Made by a program: the position numbers and the translations under genes. From contig NC_060258.1 in the NCBI RefSeq assembly GCF_921293095.1, positions 8,198,607-8,262,606 of the forward strand: a DNA stretch of 64,000 nucleotides, given 5' to 3'. Positions 10,932 to 22,516 of this stretch are shown one piece after another. Under the pieces are notes generated by a model. It was given only the letters and a program-made list of their open reading frames with translations, was not told the DNA's origin and did not search any database. Source of the stretch: Ischnura elegans. Taxonomy: Eukaryota; Arthropoda; Insecta; Odonata; Coenagrionidae. Position 1 is the stretch's first letter. Each line of letters starts with the position of its first letter.

Positions 10932-12240
10932 AATATGCCTAATATACTCCTTTGTATATGTAATGAATTCTATTCTGTACTTTTCTCTTTTTGGAGTAAA
11001 ACAATTTATTATTTTCATAGTATTACGTAATTTAGGTACCTGTATGGTAATGTAAGCATTTGGTTATATTTATGCTTCCGTGGCAACCTTGATTTTCATT
11101 TTACGTCATTTAAATAGATATGGGACTGAAACTCATATGGAGAATTAATATTCATTCATATCTTATAATAAGGGCCCCACAACGTTCGCGTCTATCGGAA
11201 AGTCTACATGAATGGATTAATATAGAAAATACTTAGATGATTATAGCCAAAGTTTTTTTGCAATTATAAAATTCTACGCTTTCATCATTTGCTTTATTTA
11301 CAGCATACTCATGTCAGTGTAACAAGATTACGTAAATAAACGCGTCAGAAGATGTAAGAATCTAATGATTTTTTGAAAGAATTACTCGAAAAGGTCATTT
11401 TAGTTTTTTTTCTGGATTTCAGTGCGGTCTCAAAGAAAAAATTCACCAAATAGATAATAGGACCTTTATATACATTATTAAACTCTATCAGCAGTGAAAT
11501 TTTCAGTTTTCATAGTATATTTCTCACGAGATTTTTCAGTCTCTTTTTTTCGATTTTTTGATCCTTCAATTTTCGCTCGTTTGTAACTTTTCTCTCATGA
11601 TCAAGTGCCTTTGTTATTTTAGATAGCACTGCTCTTTGTCGCTTTATGGACTTGAGCGTTGTATTGCCCATCCAGGCTTCGAGAAAATCAATGAAGCCAC
11701 CACAGAAACAACGAATTTTATCGTGATTAAGACAAATGGAATGAGATTCAACCATGCATAATTTAAGACCTGCGATGAAAATCACAATAACCTCTGAAAA
11801 ACAAAAGCTATGTCACTATACCATGGGCAAGAAAGTAAAACATGTCGCTTCGACATCGTCCGCACAGAACAAACTAGCTAAACCGCAGTGCAATTTTCAT
11901 CATCAAGGCGGATAAACACTATTCTCATTTTCTATGCGTACGCTTTTCTCATCAAAGCGAAATTCCACGTCCTTGGCTTATGTTTAAAGGCAGGATGTTG
12001 TCTCAATTGATTAAGCCGATGCAGTCTTTAAAAACAGCGCAGTAGCAGGTGACGAAATCGTTGAGTCGTCAACCGCTTACTTTTTTTAAAGAGAGAGAGA
12101 GAGAGTGCCACCGAGGACGTCAATGGCATATTGAATGTCACGGTGAAATCGAAGAATTCCGCCGTACGTGACCCCGATGGCAATGAGTCACGGCACCTGG
12201 CGTGATTTCCTCTCTTCGCTTCCTTGTAATTCAAGTTTGT
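10932..12240. other. Upstream flank of the CUB/LDLa gene, no gene seen
   Basis: AT-rich at first, then rising in GC towards exon 1. A short (GA)n run lies at about 12090-12105. Frames at 11510-11785 and 12028-12234 (-) have no domain features. No clear repeats. Confidence 0.4.
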
Positions 12241-12454
12241 GGGTTATGGCGGGGGGTTGCTGTGGGTGACGCCAGTGGACGTGACGTCATTACAAGTTCC
12301 CCACCTGGCCACTAGGAGCGCTGACCGGGAACAACTCGTCACCCTGTCCGTGCCGCTGGGACTTCACGGAGGGTGGGGAAGAGAAAAAAAATAATAAAGG
12401 AGCCGCTGGGCATTATGGGATAGCATGCACTGATTCACACACGGCGGTTTCAAC
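12241..12454 (+). promoter_or_regulatory. Probable promoter/5' UTR of the CUB/LDLa gene
   Basis: A GC- and CpG-richer block ends at the start codon of exon 1. It contains the perfect cAMP-response palindrome TGACGTCA at 12282-12289, about 170 bp upstream of the ATG. I see no convincing TATA box. The assignment rests on position and composition; the start site is not known. Confidence 0.4.
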
Positions 12455-12539
12455 ATGGCTGCCAGTCGTTTGTTGATGTGCTTACCTGCGCTTATTTTGA
12501 CGATATTTGCCCGCCCGGCATCCTTGACGTACGCTGACT
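12455..12539 (+). CDS. CUB/LDLa secreted or membrane protein, exon 1 (signal peptide)
   Basis: The ATG opens 28 codons plus one base. The peptide starts MAASRLLMCLPALILTIFA, a typical signal sequence with an 11-14 residue hydrophobic core and small residues (PAS, YA) suited to cleavage. The donor is T|GTGAGT at 12540, giving a phase-1 intron. The first acceptor with matching phase and homology is at 24103, so intron 1 is about 11.6 kb. The start is chosen because the signal peptide begins right there and the upstream sequence is promoter-like. The protein enters the secretory pathway; exons 2-4 supply CUB and LDLa-like modules. Confidence 0.72.
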
Positions 12540-12545
12540 GTGAGT

Positions 12546-14037
12546 AAATATTCATTCTTCATAGTTATTACGCTCGTGCGAAATGTTAGTTACCGTGCTG
12601 ACGGTGTCGATTCCTTATTATGAAAGGTATGTGCAGTGCATACCAAGTATGTGTATGTTCAGGGAAGCTGTGACTCAATATAGACCATTTCCTCCTCGAA
12701 GGACGCTGATGTAATTTTTATAATATCGTCTCCGGTGTGTGTGTGAATTGATTTGTTAGATTTTTGTCCGTTAAATGTCCGTACACCCAGGAAATAACTC
12801 TTCGTATAAAAAGACTTAACTTGGTGCTAACAGTCGGAATTAGTTTTCGATAAAAGCCGTTCCATTGCAGCTCGACGTAAAATTAGGTGTTTTAAATGTT
12901 GACAATTGATTCCCACTAATCATAAGTTCTGTTAATAATTTGTTTGTACTCGAATGCATTTGTTTTTGTGTTATTTTCCTGTCGAAATGGACACCTACTC
13001 GCGAATAAAAATTGCTCACTATTCATTTGTGTGACTATCCCGAAGCTATAGCGAAGAGAGAAATTCCTGTTTCATTGAATTAGTGAGGTATTTCATGTCA
13101 GTGATTTCTTATATGAGTAGCCATTGTGCGTCTATTCACTCCGTTTGGTGAAAGTAGATATCGATGAATACACACCTGTTGTGCCGTGAAGTTATGGCAA
13201 ATTCACGCGTTATTATCGCAGATAGTGTCGTCCTTGTCCTGATCAAACACATCAGCTGTTTAGGGGTTCTTGAAGATAAGATAATGAGCAATTCGGAATG
13301 GGTTTCATGTACCATTGAGGATGTGTTACTGACTACGCAGTAGCCTTGCTTTTTTCAGTCGTACGATGGTTAACACCTTTATAATTAGTCTTCCAAAAAA
13401 TATCCCTCCTTGTTTTTTTCCGTTTCTGTTTTTCATGATGGCAATGAAAGGACCTCAAAATTTAGACCGCACCGGCGTTGAAAATCATATAATTGGAAGA
13501 TGCACAAATGCTAATGAAGCTATTGCGATATACCTACCGTCGAATCTTGTAAATGTTTTCAAACACGAGTACATGACGGAGGAGCAATTTTGGAAGCTCA
13601 AATATGGTATCCAAGTAACCAATCATGCAAATATCAATAACAATACCGTGAAGAATGACAATGTGGGAGAAATATTTAATGACGACTGAAGTTGTAATAA
13701 TGTGATGCTGCGTGCATAGAAATTGAAATGAATGCATAAAACTATCGTACCACTGTGAAACAATTCCTTGAATATTTCACGACAATTAGTTTTTTTCAAG
13801 TGTGAGAACCTAAGCATTATTTAACGTGAAAAGAAAATATATTACATTTTTCAAAGAAATTTACCCCAATGCTGTCAGTAAATTTTTAAAGCTTGAAGAA
13901 TTTTGTGAACATAGATTTGATTCAATTCTCTGAAAGGTTTGATTTTGGATTTCGTGAAAATTGTGGATTTGACCCATTCCTAATATTATGTCGGATTCTG
14001 TGATATTGATGCATCATGTAAACGATTCCTATTGTAT
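12546..14037. other. Intron 1, 5' part; no repeat or second gene recognised
   Basis: Unique-looking intronic sequence. The only longer frame is 13366-13689 (+), treated separately. First introns often hold regulatory elements but I can point to none. Confidence 0.45.
13366..13689 (+). other. 107-codon open frame inside intron 1, unrecognised
   Basis: It starts MVNTFIISLPKN and ends at a TGA; the last part is rich in N and D. A block MTEEQFWKLKYGIQV looks protein-like, but I see no domain, splice signals or repeats around it. It could be a chance frame, a mini-gene or an alternative exon. I do not assign a function. Confidence 0.15.
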
Positions 14038-14045
14038 GTTTGTAC

Positions 14046-14944
14046 CAGGGGCAGAGCTAGGAATTAAGGCTAGGGGGGGTTTCAGGCGAAACTAATGCTG
14101 GGGTGCTTGGGGTGTTGCATACCCGCCTGAATAAGCTGGAGGTGCTGAGGCCTTCCCCCGGAAAAAATGAAGATAAATGGTTCAAAATGGTGATTTTTAC
14201 GGCCTTCTGGGGGTTATTTGATTATATCTCACACTTTCTATAAGTAATATTAACCCTTAACCAGTGACGTGAAATATTTATTACACTACCAGTGACGTGC
14301 GAAGTCTTGGAGACCGCAATAAATCAAAAATTCATGAAATGTTGCAACGCCATTGTTATTGTTTTGTTTAATTTTTGTTTGGATACTTAACTATTCTTAA
14401 ACTTATATTTAAATTTTTACACTCCCAATACGAACCAATTTGTCATTAAAAATTGTGATTTGAAGCAGGCTCAAAAAACTTATGCCCAAAACACTTGAGT
14501 TATAGTTATTCTATTTATGCATCAATATGTCGCCAGGTTAAAAAAAAGCCTTAAATGTTAAAGTTGGAAGGCTAAGTAGTAAGTAGCCATGAAATTTATC
14601 CAGCATATTCCTTTTCTCGATGCTTTCTTATGCTAGTGACGTACGGTCTCACAGACCGCTAATCGAATTGAAATTCAAATTTACAAAATTTAATATTAGG
14701 AGCATTAATTTTTAAGAGTGGGATGTCCTTGTTATGAAAAAATATGAAGCTAACGAGAATTGTAGATATTTTGAAATATTAATTTTGAAAATATTCATAG
14801 TTTTGGAAACGCAGCGGTCTCTCAGACCGTACGTCACCGGTTAAGGGTTAATCCAATCAAGTAAAACAGATTTAACTTAAAAATTTCTGTGAGCTCTGGG
14901 GGGGAGGGGTTTATCCCCCAAAACCACCCCCTCGCTGTGCACTG
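14046..14944 (+). mobile_element. hAT MITE carrying a nested piggyBac-like MITE
   Basis: Shell of the same family as 6392-6691: starts CAGGGGCAGAGCTAGG and ends CCTCGCTGTGCACTG. Flanked by 8-bp repeats GTTTGTAC (14038-14045) and ATTTGTAC (14945-14952), 7 of 8 identical. The interior is interrupted by the TTAA-flanked element at 14254-14847. Confidence 0.8.
14254..14847. mobile_element. piggyBac-like MITE with TTAA duplication
   Basis: 594 bp with inverted ends CCCTTAACCAGTGACGT and ACGTCACCGGTTAAGGG, flanked by TTAA at 14250-14253 and 14848-14851. Both ends repeat GTGACGTRCG and AGACCGC words, likely transposase sites. Inserted in a hAT MITE, so it is the younger element. Confidence 0.8.
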
Positions 14945-15159
14945 ATTTGTACTACTTGATGTCTCTAAGCAGGGCTGTTTCTAGACGTTTTTCTAGTGTA
15001 AGCGAGCAACATTCCTACCCCGCCTCCCTCAAATATAACCTTAAAGGTAATAGGTATTCTCTTTGGTTACATTTTAAAATAAATCCAAATTTTTATTATT
15101 ATTATAGTATTCTACCGATTAACTTAGGTTTCCATGGAGTGTTCAAGAAGTGATCTGGC

Positions 15160-15545
15160 AGCCTCCCTTTCCTTCCAGCACTGCCTTCTTTACTTCACTG
15201 TAAGACCTAATCCCTTTCAATCTATCAGAAATCCTATTCTTTTCCTTCCCCTCGTTTCCCTAACATTCTACCCTCTAACACCATTTTCAACATCCCCTCA
15301 CCGCTAAGCGCTAACTCCATCCATACCTTCTGTCTCCTCCGTATCTCATCTAAAAGCTGCCTCTCCTCACCCACCATGTCCAGCACTTCGTCGTTCCTTT
15401 TCCTCTCTGTCCATTTCACCCTCTCCATTCTTCTTCATACCCACATCTCGATTGCCTCCGATCTTCTCTCGTCTTCTCTCCTCAGTGTCCATGTTTCCGC
15501 GCTGTAGAGAGCTACGCTCCAAATCAAACTACTCTTGGAATATGG
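15160..15545 (-). pseudogene. LINE reverse transcriptase C-terminal fragment
   Basis: The - strand reads a LINE tail: SAETWTLRRED, then an E-M-W-V block, RRMERVKWTERKRNDEVL, then a Q-L-L-D-E-I-R-R-R-Q-K-V-W block. This is the RTE-like type of insect LINE. One stop separates the first block from the rest; no upstream catalytic region is present. Not the same copy as 4791-5040. Confidence 0.7.
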
Positions 15546-16214
15546 GTCGAGGCTTAAATGTCAGAGTGAGCTTGTTACCTGCTTGCTCTTCTATATTGAA
15601 TGTGATATTTTTAGAACTTTTGGCTTGGCACCCTACAAGGCCTCGTACAATGAAACCTCTGTTAGCGAGTGCCTCTGATAACGAACAATTCAGATGACGA
15701 CCAAAAATTTCGCTAAAAATCTGCCTCGGATAGCGAACAAAATTTCGGTTAACAAACATATGTGTAGCGGCCATGTTTGTGTTCGGTGCTGTGCGATCCC
15801 CAATGGATGCAAAGTAATACAATGTTGCCGGCTATGCATTTATAAATATGGTGGAACTTGGTTATAACGGCATCGGCTGTAACGTCAACTCGGGTTTAAT
15901 GTCGCATTTTATACAGACGAGCCAAAATTGAACATTTTATGTTGTACGAAAACCTGTTTATATCGTCGACAAATATTGCGACGCTCGGGTATAGCGTCAA
16001 AAATGTTGCGATTCTTAGGTTGCAAAAGTGGCAGTGTGATTGTATTATGTCTCAAAGTTCATAGAAACCATGTGTGGAAACGTCAACAGCAAAAACAGGT
16101 CACAAGCTGGACGTTGAGCTGGTGACGGGAGGCAACTCTTTTGTTTAATTGGTGTCTGAAGGGAGCGGGGGCTGTCCCGCATACCTGGGTCTTATCCCTT
16201 CCCACCCTATATTC

Positions 16215-16800
16215 TACAGTGGAACCTCGTTAAAGCGAGTACGGGCTATAGCGACACCTCCGCTATTACGAGAGATAGCCGATGCACCGTCAATTGATCC
16301 TATAATAAGCGTGTTAAAAAATAGGTTTTTACGAGACCCTTTCGGTGTTGGCTCTGGCCATAGCGAGGGTTTCCACGCCGGAAGACTTTCATCAAGACTC
16401 CTTAACCTCTGTAATTGTTAGCGATCTGTTAGAAATGAAGTTAATGGAGTGCTCAGTATCAAATTTATGTGGTAAACTGTCGTTCGATAAATATAATGAT
16501 GACGAAACAATGCTTTGCATGATTTTTATTCAGTGCGGCGCTTATAAATTGTTTGAATAGTTAGTCGTTATTTGAGTAAGGAAATTTAGTGATGCAAAAA
16601 AACATCGCCTTTCGTCTGGATTTATGTTTACGTTTATCGGATTGATGTCTATCTGTCGCCGCACCACTCCTGTTCCTGTATATCTGTTCGCAACAGGTAT
16701 ATTGGCTATTATTTGCTCCACCTCCAGTAAAGCGACAATTCGCTATAGCGAGTGTTTATTAGTGCACCGTGGGGTGTCGTTATATCGAGGTTTCACTGTA
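16215..16800 (+). mobile_element. pogo/Tigger-like MITE, D family
   Basis: 586 bp including TA at both ends. Left CAGTGGAACCTCGTTAAAG, right inverted CAGTGAAACCTCGATATAAC. The ends repeat GCTATAGCGA and TAACGA words. TA duplication plus CAGTGNAACCTCG is the pogo/Tigger type. Copies: 26063-26648, 44786-45371 (-), 52549-53134. Confidence 0.85.
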
Positions 16801-17479
16801 CTTGGTCACTGACACAGGCACACTGTTTTTGTGGAGCTGCCTCACCGCTCATAGCACACTCCTGAGAGCCGCTCGCACAGTGCGACTCAGCATAGCGCTT
16901 TTGGGTTGAGGGGAGGGGGAAATAGGGGAGTGGAAGAATGGGGAAGAGGGGAAGGTGGTGAGGAGGGATTTCTAAGCGAAAATGTAAAAAAAAAATTTAA
17001 AGTGTAATATTTCCTAGATCACAATTTGAAAAATTGTATTCAAATCAATCACGTGTTTAATAGTCACGATGTTTAACAGGTGATATAACTGAGGAACCAT
17101 TTCTGCCGATACGTTATATCTTTCATGGAAGACGGAAAATGTATTCCGTCTCCTGTGCTTATAGATGACGGCAATTTAAACAATTCTGTTGTAACAAAAT
17201 ATTCTCTCCGGAACTACATGATCATGTTCACAATTCATAATTAATTTCATCGATTCATCTTAGTTGTTTGTGTGAGAACAAATTTTCATTTTTGTCCCGT
17301 ATTATTTTCCTAAATTTGCCGTTGCCGAAAACTTTTACACGAGCGTCTTCCGCCATTTTTCTTTCACGATGCATTGAACATGCAGGAGAGAGAATTACGA
17401 TAAGGGTCACGTGAGATTCTTTTGAGTAATACCCACAAAATGAATCAGGAGAATATTTCAAGCAGTCTGAAAAGGTGAT
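16801..17479. other. Unassigned, interior of the pogo-like shell
   Basis: Includes a G-rich AGGGGAGGGGG stretch near 16910-16970. No gene or repeat family recognised. Confidence 0.4.
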
Positions 17480-17487
17480 CAGTGGGC

Positions 17488-18201
17488 TAGTGATGAGCGG
17501 AACTGTGATTTTCCGATCACTTCGTTACCTGTGACTGCTACTCATCAGTAACGGTGATTCTTAACTGTGATTGCAATCACCGAGGTGAATCACTCTTAAA
17601 AGCCATCGGTGATTTGTGGCGCTGCCATTCCTGCTACTTTGTCCAATTCCAAGGAATGAGCTCTCCTTAATACGAACGAATAAACTCATAGAAAATTGTA
17701 AAATTAGGCAAAATATCTTTTTGAGGGAATAGTTCTGATTCCGAGTTTATATTACACTAATTACGTAAATCTGATGTGGTAAAAGAATTGATAAGGGTCA
17801 ATCTTTTTTTATACATATTTATAATCAAACCTTCATAAGTCAAAGCTTTAGCTGTATATTTCGCACAGAATGTCAAATTTATCATAAAAGATGAATAAGA
17901 CATCCTTATTTTACTATTGATAGCATCATGGTAGCTGCCGAAGCTAACTTCACCGTATTCACAGTCGCAGTGATTTCGAGTAGTATTTGGTGATTTAGTC
18001 ACCGGCCGTGATCGGCTACTTCTCTTCAATCACAGGTGGCGATATATCGCATATCACTTGGTAGCAGCCAGAGCTATCTTCACCGAATCCAGTGATTGAA
18101 TCACCGATCACAGTGATTTCGAATATTGAATCACCGACAGTGACTGCTACTTTTCAGTAACGGTGATTCAATCACAGTTAGCGATATATCGCTCATCACT
18201 A
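17488..18201. mobile_element. hAT MITE (TAGTGATGAGCG ends) with perfect 8-bp duplication
   Basis: 714 bp with inverted ends TAGTGATGAGCG and CGCTCATCACTA, flanked by CAGTGGGC at 17480-17487 and 18202-18209. Both ends repeat ACGGTGATTCAATCACAG-like words; dense GTGATT/AATCAC repeats fill the interior. No transposase. Confidence 0.85.
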
Positions 18202-18209
18202 CAGTGGGC

Positions 18210-18505
18210 TACCCGCGAAAAGTGCCATGTGCTCCATTTGACCCGCGAAACGTTCGATGAGTCTCAGACGAGAAATGTCTGTGGAAGGAGTCGTGTGCGC
18301 AAGGAGTCCGACTTCCACCGCTCACCACTCCAACAGGCTCAGATGGAGCTGTGGGCCGAGAGAGTCTTATTTGGTGAGTCGCGACTCCCTCCCCTTCGCA
18401 GACAGCACACGACTCCCTCCCCTCAGCAGACCGCACACGACTCTAACGGGCGCATTGCGCGCTGAGGGAGTCGTGAGCGCCGGGAGTCTTGGCTTCTCCT
18501 CGCAC
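18210..18505. repeat. GAGGGAGTCGTG-rich sequence, left side
   Basis: Reiterated ACGACTCCCTCCCC and AGTCGTG words, continued in inverted sense at 19174-19300 beyond the A-family copy. This looks like one diverged repeat block opened by that insertion. Confidence 0.45.
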
Positions 18506-19173
18506 AATAGGGTAGTTTCCTTCATCAAAGAAAACAAAAGGCATTGATTGCGATTCGTTGCCCACCATTAGTGTATTCATAATACACAAATTATTTGGTT
18601 TTTGAAGTACCGGTTTAGACGAATGGCAAGGGTCAAATTTTATCCTCATTTGAAAAAGGCCAGATTGGCGCCCATGCGATTCCACTCCACGTGACGTCAC
18701 AGGGACCTAGTTTCTACACGAGAGGATAGGAGTTATGCATCGTCAGAGGCTACCAATGCATGCATGAGGCACAGAGCTCAGGGAAACATGTCTTAATAAT
18801 CACCTATTAAAACTGGCTAAGGTCGGAAAGTTTTCTTCGTTTGATAAGGTATTAATAAACCTTTTTTAAGCCAAGCGCTACCAGCCAGCAAGGTACTCAG
18901 CTGCCCGCTAGCATCCTGCGTCCTATCAGCGCTCAGAGCCTCGATCAAGGTCACCTACCAGGCGGGAGGGGGAACCAGAAATGCGTCGCACGGACTTTTT
19001 CCCATCATTCCTACTTACGCGTCGCGTTTTCGCGTGCTTGAAATTTTTCACTTTTCTTTTGATCGCGAAAAATAGATATCGTCATTTAAAAATCTAAAAG
19101 CGTGAAATACGTACTCCAGGAGTAATAATCTTTCGTTTTAGGCAATAAAAAAATAATAGGAAACCACCCTATT
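18506..19173 (+). mobile_element. A-family element, full length
   Basis: 668 bp from AATAGGGTAGTTTCC to AACCACCCTATT, with CACGTGACGTCAC near 18690. On the - strand it keeps the family's 66-codon frame. Confidence 0.9.
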
Positions 19174-19314
19174 CCAGGCCTGGCACAGTGTGCGCGGAGG
19201 GAGTCGTGTGCGGTCTGCGAAGGGGAGGGAGTCGTGACTCACCAAATAAGACTCTCTCGCCTCACAGCTCTATCTGCTGAGTCGCACATTTGAGCTGACT
19301 CACTCGCAAAATGC

Positions 19315-20222
19315 TATTTAATCTGTGTCTACATGAAGCCATGAAAGAACTGGGGTTAGAGGGGACAATTGTGCATAAATCTACTCAGGCATGTGCCTAT
19401 GCCGACGATATATATAGTTCTAATGGCACGGAATATGGATTCTCTGAAAGAAATATTCAAAATCTTAGAACAGAAGAGTAAGAATATAGGGCTCAGAATC
19501 AATGAGAGAAAAACGAAATACATGAGAATGTCGACCACGGATGACAGAAGATGGACTCAAAACGTTACATTTGGGCAGTACAACTTTGAAAATGTAAAAT
19601 ATTTCAGCTACCTTGGTACTAATTTAAACTGTAAGAACGCAATGACAGAAGAGATCAACAAGAGGATAATGGCTGGAAATAGGGCTTACTTTGCTAATAT
19701 TAAGCTCCTGAAGTCATCTCTTCTATCTAAGGAGATGAAATTCAAGATCTATAAGACACTTATCAGACCGGTCGTGACATATGGAGCAGAAACGTGGACC
19801 ATCTCCGCTGGAAACGAGCAAGCTCTGCGGATATTTGAACGGAAGGTTTTGCGAAAGATATATGGTCCCGTGACAGATGGGGTAACTTGGAGGATAAGAG
19901 CAAACAAGGAAATAGAAAATATTATCCGAGGCGAAGACATAGTGAGGTTTGTGAAGACCCAACGGCTAGCTTGGCTAGGTCATGTAAAAAGAATGAGTGA
20001 AGAAAGGATGCCTAAGAAGATTCTACATGGAAATATGGATGGAAAGAGAAAAAGAGGAAGACCGAGGAAAAGATGGATGCAGGATGTGGAAGAAGACATG
20101 AAGGCTATGAGGATTGTCAGATGGTGGGAGGAAGTGCAGAACAGGAGAGAATGGACAGGCGTCTTGAGGGAGGCCAAAGCCCATACCGGGCTGTGGTGCC
20201 AAGGAAGAAGAAGAAGAAGAAG
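19315..20222 (+). pseudogene. RTE-like LINE, 5'-truncated, with target duplication
   Basis: Starts inside the reverse transcriptase with an LFNLCLHEAMKELG block, reaches the catalytic Y-A-D-D at 19398-19409, then shifts frame because (TA)n has expanded directly behind it. The second frame (from about 19411) runs 280 codons: an RTKYM-like block, YFSYLGTNLN, KTLIRPVVTYGAETWT, LAWLGHVKRM and GRPRKRWMQDV, the usual C-terminal order. It ends in (GAA)n. Flanks ACTCGCAAAATGC (19302-19314) and ACTCGCACAATGC (20223-20235) are a 13-bp target duplication with one change. Truncated and frameshifted, hence inactive. Confidence 0.85.
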
Positions 20223-20584
20223 ACTCGCACAATGCCCATCACTAGTCCTTTCACTCAGATTTTAAGGCTGCTTCTTTTATAACGTCACTCGGATATAACA
20301 TTAAAATTCTTCTGGTCCCTTTGATGAAGTTATAACCAAGTTCCACTGTACATCCTGATCCAGTTACACACACACATACACTCTCATAACGGATGCACAG
20401 CGTGCTGGTGGATTCCAGAGAAATTTCAGAAGTTACTCTTGTCCCTTTAGCGATCACTTGAACTAATAAGACGAATTAAATCAGTCAAAAGCCGAGTTGA
20501 AACAGCCTTCAGATGAGTTGAACACGTGTGCTATGGAGGAGCTAGGAACCAATTGTTCCTATTTCCTTTATTTCTTGTGGGGAA

Positions 20585-21231
20585 TATAGGGTAGTTTCCT
20601 GTTATTTTTTTATTGCCTGAATCAAAAGATTATTACTCCTGGAGTACATATTTCACGCTTTTAGATTTTTAAATGACGACATCTATTTTTGCGCGATCAA
20701 ATGAAAAGTGAAAATTTTCAAGCGGGCGAGAACACGACGGCTCTGGCTCAGCTTCATTCAGGTTCCCGCTGCCGCAAATGAGGTGACCTTGGGGCGAGGC
20801 TTTGAGCGCTGATGCAACGCAGGCTGTTAGCAGGTAGCAGAGTACCCTGCTAGCAGGTAGCACTTAGCTTAAGTAAGGATTATTAATGCCCTATCAAACG
20901 AAAGAAACTTTACGACCATAGACAATTTTAATAGCTAATTATTAAGAGATGTTTCCCTGAGCTCTGTGCCTCATGCATGCATTGGTAATCTCAGACGATG
21001 TAAAACTCCTATCTACTCGTATAGAAACTAGGTCCCTGTGACGTCACGTGGAGTGGCATCGCATGGGCGCCAATCTGGCCTTTTTCCAATGAGGATAAAA
21101 TTGACCTTTGCCATTCGTCTAAACCAGTATTTCTAAAATCAAATAATTTGTATATTACGAATACACTTATGGTAGGTAACGAATCGCAATCAATGCCTTT
21201 CGTTTTCTTTGATGAAGGAAACTACCCTATT
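20585..21231 (-). mobile_element. A-family element
   Basis: About 647 bp from ATAGGGTAGTTTCC to CTACCCTATT, more diverged than others in the middle. Contains CACGTGACGTCAC near 21040. Sits in the outer pogo-like shell just before its right end. Confidence 0.85.
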
Positions 21232-21639
21232 GTTTCGGATAGCGAACATTTCGGATAGCGACCAGCTTTCTGAAACGGATTGTCGTCGTTATCAGAGGTT
21301 CTACTGTACTTTGCTTACTGCTTAATCCGGCCCTGACTCTAAGATATGTAAAATCATGTGTGTTCGTTAGGGACACGCTTTTGCTGGAATTGTAGTGTTC
21401 GACCCCCCTCATGAAGGCTGGAATCGAACACGGCTATTGCAGTGTGGGTTCTTGCCTTGGGTGCCAGGCGCATTGGTTTAACTCAAGCTGCAAATTAATA
21501 TGGAAGGATCAAAGGCTCTTTACCTTTCTGGAACTCACACCAAAGAGAGAAGGGATGAAATTCCCAGGCCTAAGGCAAAGTAAGGTCGCATACGGTTAGC
21601 AGTCTCCATCATAGCGGCGTTCATAGCCTCGCACCCAGG

Positions 21640-21859
21640 TGGCCTCACACAGCAGCAGCCAGACGTCACACGGGCTTTTCCCAGCATCCATACTTAGCTT
21701 AGCATACTTAGTTTTTGGGTGCTTGAATTTTTTCACTTTTCCTTTAATCGCGCAAAAATAGATATCGACATTTAAAAATATAATAGCGTGAAATATGTAC
21801 TCCATGAGTAATAATCTTTTGATTTAGGCAATAAAATAATATTAGGAAACCACCTTATT
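21640..21859 (+). mobile_element. A-family fragment
   Basis: Diverged right third of an A element, ending AACCACCTTATT. The left part is replaced by unrelated sequence. Confidence 0.7.
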
Positions 21860-21879
21860 ATGGGCCTGAGAAAATAGGT

Positions 21880-22165
21880 ATGTATAACTACTGGTTTGAA
21901 AGGTATTGAGGGTAATCCTTTCACAGAAGCCCATGACATTATCAGCTACCACACGGAATGGGGCACTGTTAGTGGCAGGCATACGTAAAGACATACGAGG
22001 AGAATGCGTGAGGTTCGGCAACACTGTTCCATGAGAAGATTCATGATATTAACTCGACGGAGGTCTGTGAGCGACTGACTGAGACCATTCCTGCTGTCTT
22101 CCTATTGGCCGAGGCAAAGTCACATGTCGAGAATCGTTCCCTCCCCTCACCTCCACTTGCTTTCA
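21880..22165 (+). repeat. ~290-bp direct repeat, left copy
   Basis: Matches 22517-22800 with moderate divergence: shared blocks include GGCATACGTAAAGACATAC and TTAACTCGACGGAGGTCTG. The two copies bracket a LINE piece. Function unknown; possibly a tandem duplication opened by the LINE or a decayed terminal repeat pair. Confidence 0.6.
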
Positions 22166-22249
22166 ATGCCTGCATTTTGTTCATATTTAATTAACGTACA
22201 ATCATTCTTCTTCTCTATCAAATTTTACAAGCAAATACACCAGTGTATC

Positions 22250-22480
22250 TCAGAGATGAATTTCAAACTCTTAATAGAGTACAGGACTGAAATACGAGGG
22301 GAAAATGAAAAACTCATTCTTCCTCACCACCGGACTGTCGGGTTCAATAAATCATTCCTTCTGACCGCAGGCCGCAAGAGGAGCAACATTGACTCACGGC
22401 TACGTAAATCATCATGACTCGCCTCCTTCAAAAGGGCACTACACGTAAAACTTCTCCGAGAACAACAACGAGACATGTAA
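22250..22480 (+). pseudogene. LINE C-terminal fragment (PHHRT motif)
   Basis: A frame reads RGENEKLILPHHRTVGFNKS, then an FLLTAGRKRSNIDSRLRKSS block. This is the tail seen in CR1/jockey-type LINE proteins; a related copy is at 50740-50975. No upstream domains and a stop soon after. Confidence 0.55.
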
Positions 22481-22516
22481 CATCATGTCACTGAAAACGT
22501 CGGCGCAGAGACAATA

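Larger units (their letters stand above)
15847..20350. mobile_element. Second pogo-like shell (GGAACTTGGTTATAAC ends)
   Basis: The left end TGGTGGAACTTGGTTATAAC follows TA; the right end, read inverted, starts CAGTGGAACTTGG before TA at 20349. They share 16 bp. Inside are a pogo MITE (16215-16800), a hAT MITE (17488-18201), an A-family copy (18506-19173) and a LINE fragment (19315-20222). The left end is mutated (TGG for CAG). Confidence 0.55.
15646..21308. mobile_element. Outermost pogo-like shell (CARTRRAACCTCTG ends)
   Basis: The left end CAATGAAACCTCTG (after TA at 15646) and right end CAGAGGTTCTACTG (before TA at 21307) are imperfect inverted repeats, and both flanks contain GATAACGA/GGATAGCGAAC words. 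The 5.7-kb span holds a second shell (15847-20350) and an A-family copy (20585-21231). No transposase remains visible. Pairing of the ends is inferred. Confidence 0.5.
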
